Translations under genes and position numbers: made by a program
Assembly: GCA_964643575.1 (NCBI GenBank)
Contig: CAZXTD010000180.1
Span: 1 to 8,035 of the forward strand
From: Glaciecola sp964643575
Lineage (GTDB): Bacteria; Pseudomonadota; Gammaproteobacteria; Enterobacterales; Alteromonadaceae
DNA length: 8,035 bases
Direction: 5' to 3'
The notes under the pieces: model-generated
What the model saw: only the letters and a program-made list of their open reading frames with translations
Database searches by the model: none
Told to the model about the DNA's origin: nothing
Part shown: in pieces, positions 1-5,934 of the stretch
How the letters are laid out: the number at the start of each line of letters is the position of its first letter
How positions within the stretch are numbered: the first letter of the stretch is position 1

Positions 1-1
1 T

Positions 2-1042
2 AAAGCTGTACCTGCTTCTTTGGTTGCTATTGTCACTGTCACCCTTATCGTCACCTTTATCGACATTGAAGCACGCACGGTTATTGATTATGTGCGCGAC
101 ATGCTGCCTGCTGAACAACGTGCAACCGCTTCTTTAGCGGGCGAATTACCTTCTTTTAGTATTCCGTCGGTGCCGTTTAATTTAGAGACTTTCTATATTG
201 TATTACCCACTGCCGTTATATTAGCCCTTGTAGGGTCAATTGAGTCTTTACTTACTCTTACGCTTATTGATGAAATGACCGACACTCGCGGCAAAGGCAA
301 CCAAGAATGTGTGGGTCAAGGTGTGGCCAACACCGTGAATGGTTTCTTTGGCGGCATGGGCGGTTGTGCCATGATTGGCCAGAGCATGATTAACATCAAC
401 TCGGGCGGCAGAGGACGTTTGTCAGGCATTACAGCAGCACTTGTGCTACTTGCGTTTATATTGTTTGCAGCACCTCTTATTGAGATGATCCCGCTGGCAG
501 CGCTGGTTGGTGTCATGTTCGTAGTAGTAATTGGTACCTTCGAATGGGCATCATTTAGAATTATTCGTGGCGTAAACAAAGAAGATGCGTTTGTCTTGTT
601 TTTGGTGACCGGCATTACTGTTATTGCTGACCTTGCAATAGCGGTTATTGTGGGTGTTATTGTATCGGCCCTCGTATTTGCCTGGAAACATGCCACGCAC
701 ATTCATGCGCGTAAGCACACCGATAAAGACGGCTGGAAGGTATACGACCTAGAAGGTCCTTTATTCTTCGGCTCAGTCTCACACTTCAAAGACCTATTCG
801 ACGTCGTCAACGACCCACAAGACGTAGTAATTGACTTCAATGCGCCACGTATATGGGACTCTTCAGGCATCGACGCGCTCGACAATTTGGCAGACAAATA
901 CCAAGAAAATGGCAAAACGCTGCATATTCGTCATATCAGTCCTGAGTGCAGAGTATTGCTTAAAAAGGCAGGCCGTTATGTTGAAATCAACGTGAATGAA
1001 GACCCTCGATATAAAGTGGCTACTGATACTTTAGGCGGTTAA
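2..1042 (+). CDS. SulP-family anion transporter with C-terminal STAS domain (5' partial)
   Basis: This is the last 346 codons of an inner-membrane SulP (SLC26-type) anion transporter. The reading frame stays open to the left edge (KAVPASLV...), so the start lies outside the window; a TTG at 20 is internal. Several hydrophobic transmembrane stretches fill roughly residues 1-230. They include the family-typical segment around residues 80-142 (SIESLLT, then GQGVAN, then GGCAMIGQSMININSGGRGR, then LSG), which in SulP proteins lies close to the substrate site. A cytoplasmic STAS domain follows at about 245-330, with the diagnostic DSSGIDAL loop near residue 286. Known family substrates are sulfate, bicarbonate and dicarboxylates; which one applies here cannot be read from the sequence. 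No partner gene is visible. The family assignment is firm, the substrate is unknown. Confidence 0.93.
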   Translation, partial: KAVPASLVAIVTVTLIVTFIDIEARTVIDYVRDMLPAEQRATASLAGELPSFSIPSVPFNLETFYIVLPTAVILALVGSIESLLTLTLIDEMTDTRGKGNQECVGQGVANTVNGFFGGMGGCAMIGQSMININSGGRGRLSGITAALVLLAFILFAAPLIEMIPLAALVGVMFVVVIGTFEWASFRIIRGVNKEDAFVLFLVTGITVIADLAIAVIVGVIVSALVFAWKHATHIHARKHTDKDGWKVYDLEGPLFFGSVSHFKDLFDVVNDPQDVVIDFNAPRIWDSSGIDALDNLADKYQENGKTLHIRHISPECRVLLKKAGRYVEINVNEDPRYKVATDTLGG

Positions 1043-1059
1043 TTTTCTTCTAAATTAGG

Positions 1060-1119
1060 GCAAAACAAACCAAATAAAAAGAGCACTAGTCGGTGCTCTT
1101 TTTATTTGGTTTGTTTTGC
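1060..1119. terminator. Bidirectional intrinsic terminator between convergent genes
   Basis: A perfect 27-bp inverted repeat (1060-1086 paired with 1093-1119) encloses a 6-base loop (TAGTCG). The GC-rich tip GAGCAC/GTGCTC is followed on both strands by TTTTT, the arrangement of an intrinsic terminator that works in both directions. It starts 17 bases after the SulP stop and lies downstream of the convergent minus-strand gene ending at 1173, so it can serve both transcripts. Confidence 0.93.
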
Positions 1120-1137
1120 GCATAGATGCAGTTTTAC

Positions 1138-1160
1138 AAGATGTCGCAGTTCGACATTTT
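1138..1160 (+). terminator. Second small hairpin, possible back-up terminator
   Basis: ATGTCG (1141-1146) and CGACAT (1152-1157) form a 6-bp stem with loop CAGTT; with one G-U pair the stem extends to 9 bp (1138-1160). A short T run follows on the plus strand. It lies between the strong terminator and the end of the minus-strand gene at 1173. Most of the T run is used up in the extended stem, so termination activity is uncertain. Confidence 0.3.
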
Positions 1161-1172
1161 TCCAAATTAACT

Positions 1173-1604
1173 TTACTGCGCTATGTCACTCTCATACTCA
1201 ACCGAAATTCTGTTATATGTGACATTTGTTTTTGGATTTAACACCACATCAGGTTCTGCTAACTCTTTTATCAAGTACTTGATTTTTACTTCGCCATCAT
1301 TCAGCCACACAAATGATACATCTACACGACAACTAGCACTAAATACAGTTGTTGGAAGATTATCAGCAGTCGGTGCTTTTTGTTCTTGAACTTGAATAGT
1401 TAGATGTCTTTTACAATAACCTAGTGCACCGCCAAATAAATATAAATACTCAACAACCTTAAACTGTTTATTTGGAGAATAAACTTCACTGACTATTTCC
1501 ACTTTTCCATTGTCGCTAAAAGGAGAAAAAACAATATAAAGCGGTACAACAATGAGCATAATGAACAAGAAAAAAGCACTTAAATAATATTTAGAAACTG
1601 TCAA
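1173..1604 (-). CDS. Small membrane-anchored hypothetical protein (143 aa)
   Basis: The function is unknown. Residues about 5-28 form one strong hydrophobic helix (LSAFFLFIMLIVVPLYIVF), either an uncleaved signal anchor or a signal peptide. The remaining ~110 residues look like a soluble extracytoplasmic beta-rich domain. Its layout recalls small proteobacterial proteins that open with a 'SPnkqFK' strand (SPNKQFKVVEY), carry mid-domain cysteines (GYCKRH and SASCR here) and close with a VxFVWLND...IKY...ISVEYE pattern, similar in style to DUF5412-like proteins; that resemblance is by eye only. The start is TTG at 1604. An AAGGAG ribosome-binding site sits 5 bases upstream, and an in-frame TAA overlaps that site, so no earlier start is possible. 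It lies 88 bases downstream of the glycosidase-like gene and may be co-transcribed with it or use its own weak promoter. Confidence 0.75.
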   Translation of the reverse strand: MTVSKYYLSAFFLFIMLIVVPLYIVFSPFSDNGKVEIVSEVYSPNKQFKVVEYLYLFGGALGYCKRHLTIQVQEQKAPTADNLPTTVFSASCRVDVSFVWLNDGEVKIKYLIKELAEPDVVLNPKTNVTYNRISVEYESDIAQ

Positions 1605-1609
1605 ACGAA

Positions 1610-1615
1610 CTCCTT
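1610..1615 (-). promoter_or_regulatory. Ribosome-binding site that fixes a TTG start
   Basis: On the minus strand AAGGAG lies 5 bases before the TTG at 1604-1602. An in-frame TAA (1616-1614) overlaps it. Together they leave TTG as the only plausible start for the small membrane protein. Confidence 0.75.
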
Positions 1616-1658
1616 AAAGACTCAACCTTACCGGTAACTTACCTTAATGCTGTTATGT

Positions 1659-1686
1659 TTCATAATCCATCGTTGTACAATATCAA
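1659..1686 (-). promoter_or_regulatory. Possible sigma-70 promoter for the small membrane protein
   Basis: On the minus strand TTGATA (1686-1681, five of six to TTGACA) is followed after 16 bases by TATGAA (1664-1659, four of six to TATAAT). It would start transcription about 45-50 bases before the TTG start. Boxes of this quality arise often by chance in AT-rich gaps, so this is tentative. Confidence 0.3.
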
Positions 1687-1692
1687 TTCGCG

Positions 1693-4599
1693 CTAACGAG
1701 CGCTCAACAACACAACCCAATCTTGTTCAGACTCTTTTGCAGAAAACGCAATAGAGAAGCTCTCAGAGTTTATTACAACATCGTCTTTAACCGTCTCGAT
1801 GCCTGAAATAGGATCTAGCCATATTTGCTGGTAAGTACCATTTGGTAAAGAGCCTGTAACGACCTCAGGCTCAATAAGGTAAGCGATGAATTGGCTTTCA
1901 CTTTGACTTTTATATTGTGAGGCTGCCTTGACGGTTTTGGTAAAGTGTTTTTGGTTTTCATACTCTTTTTGCACAAACTCGATGTCTTTTTCGAGGGGGA
2001 GAGTTCTCATTTCGTGCAAGCGCACATGTTTTTCCAAAAATCGTTTTGCTATATCAGTGAGTCGCCAAAGGTTTTCGCGGGTTCTGAAGTCTTTAAGGCC
2101 TAGGTCATTTTGTGGCTGGTGGGCGCCTGCATACCATTCTACGCCTGCGCCACCGGCTAAAAAGGTGGGCCATAATACGTGTTGTCTTAGTGAGTCGTGG
2201 GTGGGGTCGTCTTTGTCAACGCGCGCACCCACGTGCCATTTGCCAATTTCATCCATGGTAATTAACCATGGTGCACGGTTAACGCTAGAAAGCCTGCGCC
2301 ATTTTGCGATTTCTTCAAATACATGGGTGCGCTCGTCTACCTGGAACGAGATGCCGTCGTATTCGCTAGTTATCAGTGGCGTGAGTATTTCGTCTTTGGC
2401 CGACGCATGGGCATGGCTATGAATTAAAACAGGGTGCTGATAGGGATCGTTTTTGGCCAAAAAGGCAGCCATGTCGATGCGCTGTTGGTCGTTTTGCCCA
2501 TTAGGCGACCAACTGGCAGGGCCGTTCTCTTCGCCGACATTCCACACTAAAGCCTTGTGGTGAGCAAACCGTGCAATCAGCTCATGGTAATAGAGCTGGC
2601 GTAAGTCGCCGGTGTTGCCTTGGTCTAGCATCAGCTCGTTTTCAGTTTCTTGGGTGACGATATGCAACAAAATACCTTGGTTTTGCATGTGCTCAAAAAT
2701 CATATTCCACTGAGCGAGTTTACTGACATCAAAACGGTCGAGGGTGTTGTGATTAATGTAAGGCCATACGTCCCTGCCGTCTCCGTCTATATTCATAGTT
2801 AAAAAGTATTGGGCGTTCATGCCTTGCTCGGCTAAATAGTTGATTGCACCTATTAACCCTTTACCTTTGTTTTTATCTTGTCCCCATAACAAATCGTCTT
2901 GGCTAAAGTCTTTGATATGCGCTTCAAATTTATGCAGGCCCTCGCCGGTGTTCGATTCTCCTTCACGCTGTTGGTCGGAATGTCGGTAGGTGCCGTCTAT
3001 CTCCCAATAACCGAGTAAATTTTCTGGGCTATTTGCGCCTGCTTTGAGCCAATATTGTTGTGTTCTGGTAGCGTAAAAAAAGCCATCTTTTATGTCTAAA
3101 AAGCCGGTTTTTTCAAAAGGTTTTTGTGCCACGGTGGCTGCGCTAATGTCTATTGTTCCTTTTTGTGCGGCAACGATGTCTAGTGAAGGATTGTTAGTTT
3201 TGCTTAAGGCAGCTTTATCGCCTGAATATAAATAGCTTTCATAATGATACAAACCACTATTACTTGGGGTAAAGTGGGTGCGCCAAATATTTCCGCTATC
3301 AGCGCTCGAGTATTGTGCTTTGCCGTCGGCGGCGTAGTAGCCTCGGTATGTGCGTGTGATGCCATTTGCATCTGTTATGTGCGTTAGATTCAGATAATTC
3401 ATGAAAGGATTATTGGGAGCGGTTTCTTGGGTGTCTGGTCCCAATAAGTTCATGCTAAGGGTTTGCAAAGCAGTGCCGCTATTGTCAGCAATGTTTGCTT
3501 CAACTCGATTCTGTTTGGCATAAGCATCAATAATGCTCTCGTCTATAGCAATAATTTCAAGGCTATCTAACTCAGGCGAGCCACCACGTTTTCCGCTGCC
3601 GGTTACGGCGATAATTTTACCGCCGTGATACACCGCGCCGCCGCTATGTCTGCCTCTAACTAATGGCGGTAAACTCACCCAAGTTTGGGATTGGGTATTA
3701 AATGCTTCAACGTGCGCATGCGCAGGAACTTGCGCCGCTGACTCTCCGCCCAACACCAATATATATTTACCCACCACAACCACATTTGCACCTGCTCGTG
3801 GATTAGGAATATTCGCGGTTTCAGGTAGTGTTGTCCACTTGCTACTAGCAAAGTCATACATGTCGACTTCATGAGTGGTTAAATTAAAATCATCGCCAGT
3901 TGCCCGCGATGTTTTGCGCCCACTTAACACATAGAGTTTATCGCCAACAACAGCCGCTTGGGCGTGATCTCGGGCAATGGGTGCATTTGGTAATCTTCGA
4001 AAAGTATTTGTGGCAGGATCAAATTCATCAAACAAAGTTGTGGTGCCACTCATATGGCCGAGCGTGCTGCCACCCACAAAGTATATTCTCTCGTTGTAAG
4101 TCACCGCAGCGGCGGCACCTCTCTGGCGGCTTTGGGGAATAGGCGCAACGGACTTGAGAGTGTTGGCTTTAGGGTCAAATGCTAACACATCGCTAATGCC
4201 AGTTTCGTTTGGCCATCCGCCTGTAAAAGCGCCTACAATATATACTTTCTCTTGGCCGGCTTGTTTTAGGTTTACCGCCTGAAAGTGATGAATCTCGATG
4301 TCAGTTTTATCAATGACTGCATCCCAACGGTTGTTAGTCACGTCATAAGACTGCACTGCTTTTATGCCGCGTCCACCTATCAAATAAACCGTGCCGTCTG
4401 CTACGATTAAATTTGATTCGTGCCGTGGGGTGTGGTTACTTATTTTTTGCGCCCATTGACCTCGTTTGCTGTTATTTTGATGATTGATACTCGGTGAAAG
4501 CGCTGGGCTTTTGTTTGTTGATGCATACGCTACAAAAAGACTATTTTGAGCAATAACAGTAAAGAGAAAAGCGATAAGTACAGACTGAAGAAAACGCAT
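1693..4599 (-). CDS. Secreted Kelch beta-propeller / DUF5060 / DUF4038-like glycosidase protein (968 aa)
   Basis: This is an exported multidomain protein, probably a carbohydrate-active enzyme. A signal peptide covers residues 1-26 (cleavage AYA|S). Residues ~45-355 form a Kelch propeller with about six blades, seen as recurring VYLIGG, IYFVGG, LYVLSG, ILVLGG strands and W-x-x-LP motifs. Residues ~365-475 resemble the Ig-like DUF5060 module (NPFMNYLNL, FTPSNSGLYHYE). Residues ~500-855 resemble the DUF4038-type TIM barrel of clan GH-A relatives (FFYATRTQQYWLKAG, YFLTMNIDGDG, LVWNVGEENG, WLITMDEIGKW, GGAGVEWYAG). Candidate catalytic acids are E690/E691 and E784, by analogy with GH-A enzymes. 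Residues ~860-968 form a C-terminal beta-sandwich with a W-x-DP-x-SG strand, as in the 'putative collagen-binding' domain. ATG at 4599 gives the signal peptide directly; the ribosome site is weak (AGG). The substrate is unknown. A LacI-type operator upstream suggests sugar control. Confidence 0.85.
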   Translation of the reverse strand: MRFLQSVLIAFLFTVIAQNSLFVAYASTNKSPALSPSINHQNNSKRGQWAQKISNHTPRHESNLIVADGTVYLIGGRGIKAVQSYDVTNNRWDAVIDKTDIEIHHFQAVNLKQAGQEKVYIVGAFTGGWPNETGISDVLAFDPKANTLKSVAPIPQSRQRGAAAAVTYNERIYFVGGSTLGHMSGTTTLFDEFDPATNTFRRLPNAPIARDHAQAAVVGDKLYVLSGRKTSRATGDDFNLTTHEVDMYDFASSKWTTLPETANIPNPRAGANVVVVGKYILVLGGESAAQVPAHAHVEAFNTQSQTWVSLPPLVRGRHSGGAVYHGGKIIAVTGSGKRGGSPELDSLEIIAIDESIIDAYAKQNRVEANIADNSGTALQTLSMNLLGPDTQETAPNNPFMNYLNLTHITDANGITRTYRGYYAADGKAQYSSADSGNIWRTHFTPSNSGLYHYESYLYSGDKAALSKTNNPSLDIVAAQKGTIDISAATVAQKPFEKTGFLDIKDGFFYATRTQQYWLKAGANSPENLLGYWEIDGTYRHSDQQREGESNTGEGLHKFEAHIKDFSQDDLLWGQDKNKGKGLIGAINYLAEQGMNAQYFLTMNIDGDGRDVWPYINHNTLDRFDVSKLAQWNMIFEHMQNQGILLHIVTQETENELMLDQGNTGDLRQLYYHELIARFAHHKALVWNVGEENGPASWSPNGQNDQQRIDMAAFLAKNDPYQHPVLIHSHAHASAKDEILTPLITSEYDGISFQVDERTHVFEEIAKWRRLSSVNRAPWLITMDEIGKWHVGARVDKDDPTHDSLRQHVLWPTFLAGGAGVEWYAGAHQPQNDLGLKDFRTRENLWRLTDIAKRFLEKHVRLHEMRTLPLEKDIEFVQKEYENQKHFTKTVKAASQYKSQSESQFIAYLIEPEVVTGSLPNGTYQQIWLDPISGIETVKDDVVINSESFSIAFSAKESEQDWVVLLSAR

Positions 4600-4631
4600 A
4601 GAATGCCTAATAATTACATTGTGATAACAAC

Positions 4632-4660
4632 AGTGTAAGGGAGGTTTGAATTTATGTAAA
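4632..4660 (-). promoter_or_regulatory. Sigma-70-like promoter of the Kelch-glycosidase gene
   Basis: On the minus strand TTTACA (4660-4655) serves as -35 (five of six to TTGACA), followed by exactly 17 bases and then TACACT (4637-4632, four of six) as -10. Transcription would begin near 4625, giving a leader of about 25 bases before the ATG at 4599. The -35 box lies wholly inside the LacI-type operator at 4655-4668, so a bound repressor would block RNA polymerase. This is a prediction from spacing and box quality. Confidence 0.55.
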
Positions 4661-4689
4661 CGCTTCCATATTCAAACGAAGTTTGGAAT
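4644..4689. repeat. Nested inverted repeats around the operator
   Basis: GTTTGAAT (4644-4651) and ATTCAAAC (4670-4677) form a perfect 8-bp inverted pair enclosing the operator. A third arm, GTTTGGAAT (4681-4689), is the same sequence as the first with one extra G and can pair with the middle arm across a 3-base loop. The dyad centre of the outer pair lies one base from the centre of the operator. This may be an extended protein-binding site or alternative hairpins; no function is proven. Confidence 0.5.
4655..4668. promoter_or_regulatory. LacI-family-type operator
   Basis: TGTAAACGCTTCCA matches 12 of 14 positions of the palindrome TGTAAACGTTTACA and departs at one position from the catabolite-responsive pattern TGWAANCGNTNWCA. 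A central CG between imperfect half-sites is the hallmark of LacI-family binding sites. It overlaps the predicted -35 box of the secreted glycosidase-like gene, a natural place for repression relieved by a sugar. No LacI-family gene lies in the window, so the regulator is unidentified. Confidence 0.55.
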
Positions 4690-4777
4690 TAAGACTTTAA
4701 GTATCTGTTTTAATGGAAAATTATTAAGTTAGATAAGCGATTTGATGAAAAAAAAACAATAGATAAAACTGATAAAT

Positions 4778-5059
4778 TTAAAAGAAACGTTTACCCGTTA
4801 GCGCAATATAGAGTGCTAACACGCCAACGATTGCGTAAATCGTTTCGAAAAAACCTATACTGCCTGCATCACCCGACAAAGCGGTCGCCAGTAACATACA
4901 AGATAAAAGAAAAGAGGGGATAGCAATGACACCAATAAGGATGCGTACGCCCATAGAAAGTTTGCCAGCTTTTGCCGCTCGTTGAAAGACTGTACCTGAA
5001 GCCTGAGGCGCTTTTGGTGCGTCGTCAGGCTTCGTGTTTTTAGTCTGATTGGTGCTCAT
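4778..5059 (-). CDS. Small two-helix inner-membrane protein of unknown function (93 aa)
   Basis: I do not recognise this protein. Residues 1-35 are hydrophilic, rich in Asn, Lys, Pro and Ala, and probably cytoplasmic. Two predicted transmembrane helices follow, at about 38-61 (VRILIGVIAIPSFLLSCMLL) and 69-88 (GFFETIYAIVGVLALYIALT), joined by a short loop (SGDAGS). It ends in a basic, aromatic tail (GKRFF). The start is ATG at 5059; the ribosome site is poor (a GAAAAGAAAG stretch some 10-20 bases upstream). It lies 25 bases after the dsbA-like gene with no terminator between, so it is probably translated from the same transcript. On the minus strand a T9 run follows at 4756-4748, but I see no clear hairpin in front of it. 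Confidence 0.75.
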   Translation of the reverse strand: MSTNQTKNTKPDDAPKAPQASGTVFQRAAKAGKLSMGVRILIGVIAIPSFLLSCMLLATALSGDAGSIGFFETIYAIVGVLALYIALTGKRFF

Positions 5060-5084
5060 GAGTGCTAGACTTTCTTTTCACAAA

Positions 5085-5723
5085 TTATTTTTGTTCGAGT
5101 AACCAAAGTACTAAATCGACCCTTTGTTGAGCAGTCATTTGGCGTGGAAAAATTGGAATGTATTTATCGTTAATGATAAATGTAGGCACACCTCTTATGT
5201 GCTCTCTGAAGTCGCCTATTGCCTTGTTGTTGCGTTTAACCAAACTGTTTACGCTAAAACCTTTTGCCACTTTATCAAAAGTTTCTGGCTCAACGCCGTT
5301 TACGATAAACAAACTACGTAAATCCTTTAAACTGCCGAGCGTAGCTCTTTGTCTATGAATATAATTGAAAATAGCCGCGTTCAGCTCATCTTCTTTCTTT
5401 AACGTGCGCGCTATCAACATGGCCTTAGTCGCATCATCTTGTACTTTAGGCCCTGCCATTGGCATAAAATTTACATGTATTTTTTGTAGCTGTGCATCTG
5501 CTGGCAATTGTTCTTTCATCTGTTTAACAATGGGCTCAAATGCATAACATGCCGGACACCAAAACGAAAAATACTCTTTTACGACAGGCTTTTTCGATAC
5601 TTCATCAGCAATAATTTTATAGTGCGTGCCTTCTTGCCATAACACGGCTTGAGCATTCGCTTGGCTTGAAATCAAAAAACTAGTGCCAATAATCATTAAG
5701 AATGCGGCAAAAAATCGTTTCAT
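5085..5723 (-). CDS. dsbA: DsbA-family periplasmic thiol:disulfide oxidoreductase (CPAC active site)
   Basis: DsbA-type proteins insert disulfide bonds into exported proteins. This 212-residue protein has the usual length. It shows a signal peptide (1 to about 24, cleavage near ANA|QA), a thioredoxin-fold strand leading into the active site FSFWCPACYAFEP (Cys56 and Cys59), an inserted helical domain (~residues 70-165) and the cis-proline loop RGVPTFII with V179-P180. Val before the cis-Pro is the DsbA-typical choice. The dipeptide between the cysteines is Pro-Ala, not the Pro-His of classical DsbA, which should make it a weaker oxidant, so it could be a second, specialised paralogue. ATG at 5723 is preceded by AGGA 7 bases upstream. 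No dsbB is visible. The next gene follows after 25 bases, probably in the same operon. Confidence 0.93.
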   Translation of the reverse strand: MKRFFAAFLMIIGTSFLISSQANAQAVLWQEGTHYKIIADEVSKKPVVKEYFSFWCPACYAFEPIVKQMKEQLPADAQLQKIHVNFMPMAGPKVQDDATKAMLIARTLKKEDELNAAIFNYIHRQRATLGSLKDLRSLFIVNGVEPETFDKVAKGFSVNSLVKRNNKAIGDFREHIRGVPTFIINDKYIPIFPRQMTAQQRVDLVLWLLEQK

Positions 5724-5772
5724 TGTTGTGTCCTATAATTGTAATGGGTTTATGTCTGGTAATAAATGTTAA

Positions 5773-5793
5773 AAGACCAGCACGATAGGTCTT
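5773..5793 (-). terminator. Weak hairpin, possible terminator between btuB and dsbA
   Basis: AAGACC (5773-5778) and GGTCTT (5788-5793) form a 6-bp stem with a 9-base loop. On the minus strand the 3' arm runs into TTTTAA, giving a short T tract. It lies downstream of btuB and upstream of dsbA, where a terminator is expected, but the stem is short and the loop large. Confidence 0.3.
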
Positions 5794-5812
5794 AGTTCAA
5801 TATTGTCTGCGT

Positions 5813-5911
5813 TTATATACTTAGAACTTTAGCAATATGTTCAGCTTTATCCCAGCGCTCGCACGCGGCAAGAATACCACATGCCCCTGCCACTGCAAGC
5901 TTGAGATTCAG
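5813..5911 (-). pseudogene. Possible C-terminal remnant of an unidentified gene
   Basis: Between btuB and dsbA the minus strand has a 32-codon open segment (after TAG at 5914-5912, ending with TAA at 5815-5813) without an ATG. Its translation looks protein-like rather than random: an alanine-rich helix GACGILAACERW followed by DKAEHIAKVLSI. In a neighbouring frame immediately upstream, overlapping the end of btuB, the translation reads DSSTIGQILAES, which would join it through a single-base frameshift near 5905. No ribosome site is seen. I do not recognise the family. It may be the decayed tail of a gene that once followed btuB, or chance. Confidence 0.3.
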
Positions 5912-5934
5912 CTAATATTTGCCCTATTGTGCTG

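Noticed and set aside
316..702. A 128-codon open frame opposite the SulP gene
   Set aside because: It is antisense to a strongly conserved membrane region, has biased composition typical of a shadow frame, and resembles no known protein.
1628..1637. TTACCGGTAA perfect 10-bp palindrome between two minus-strand genes
   Set aside because: It is short, has no loop or T tract and no second copy; too likely by chance to call an operator.
1690..1703. GCGCT/AGCGC stem overlapping the stop codon of the glycosidase gene
   Set aside because: The stem is only 5 bp and has no T tract on the minus strand, so it is not a credible terminator.
1928..2422. A 164-codon open frame opposite the glycosidase barrel
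   Set aside because: It is antisense to conserved coding sequence and rich in Ser, Arg and Cys, as expected of a mirror frame; no ribosome site was seen.
5735..5765. Possible promoter with TACAAT (-10) just before dsbA
   Set aside because: The best -35 at 17 bases is poor (TTTATT), and the start site would fall almost on the ribosome site, leaving no usable leader.
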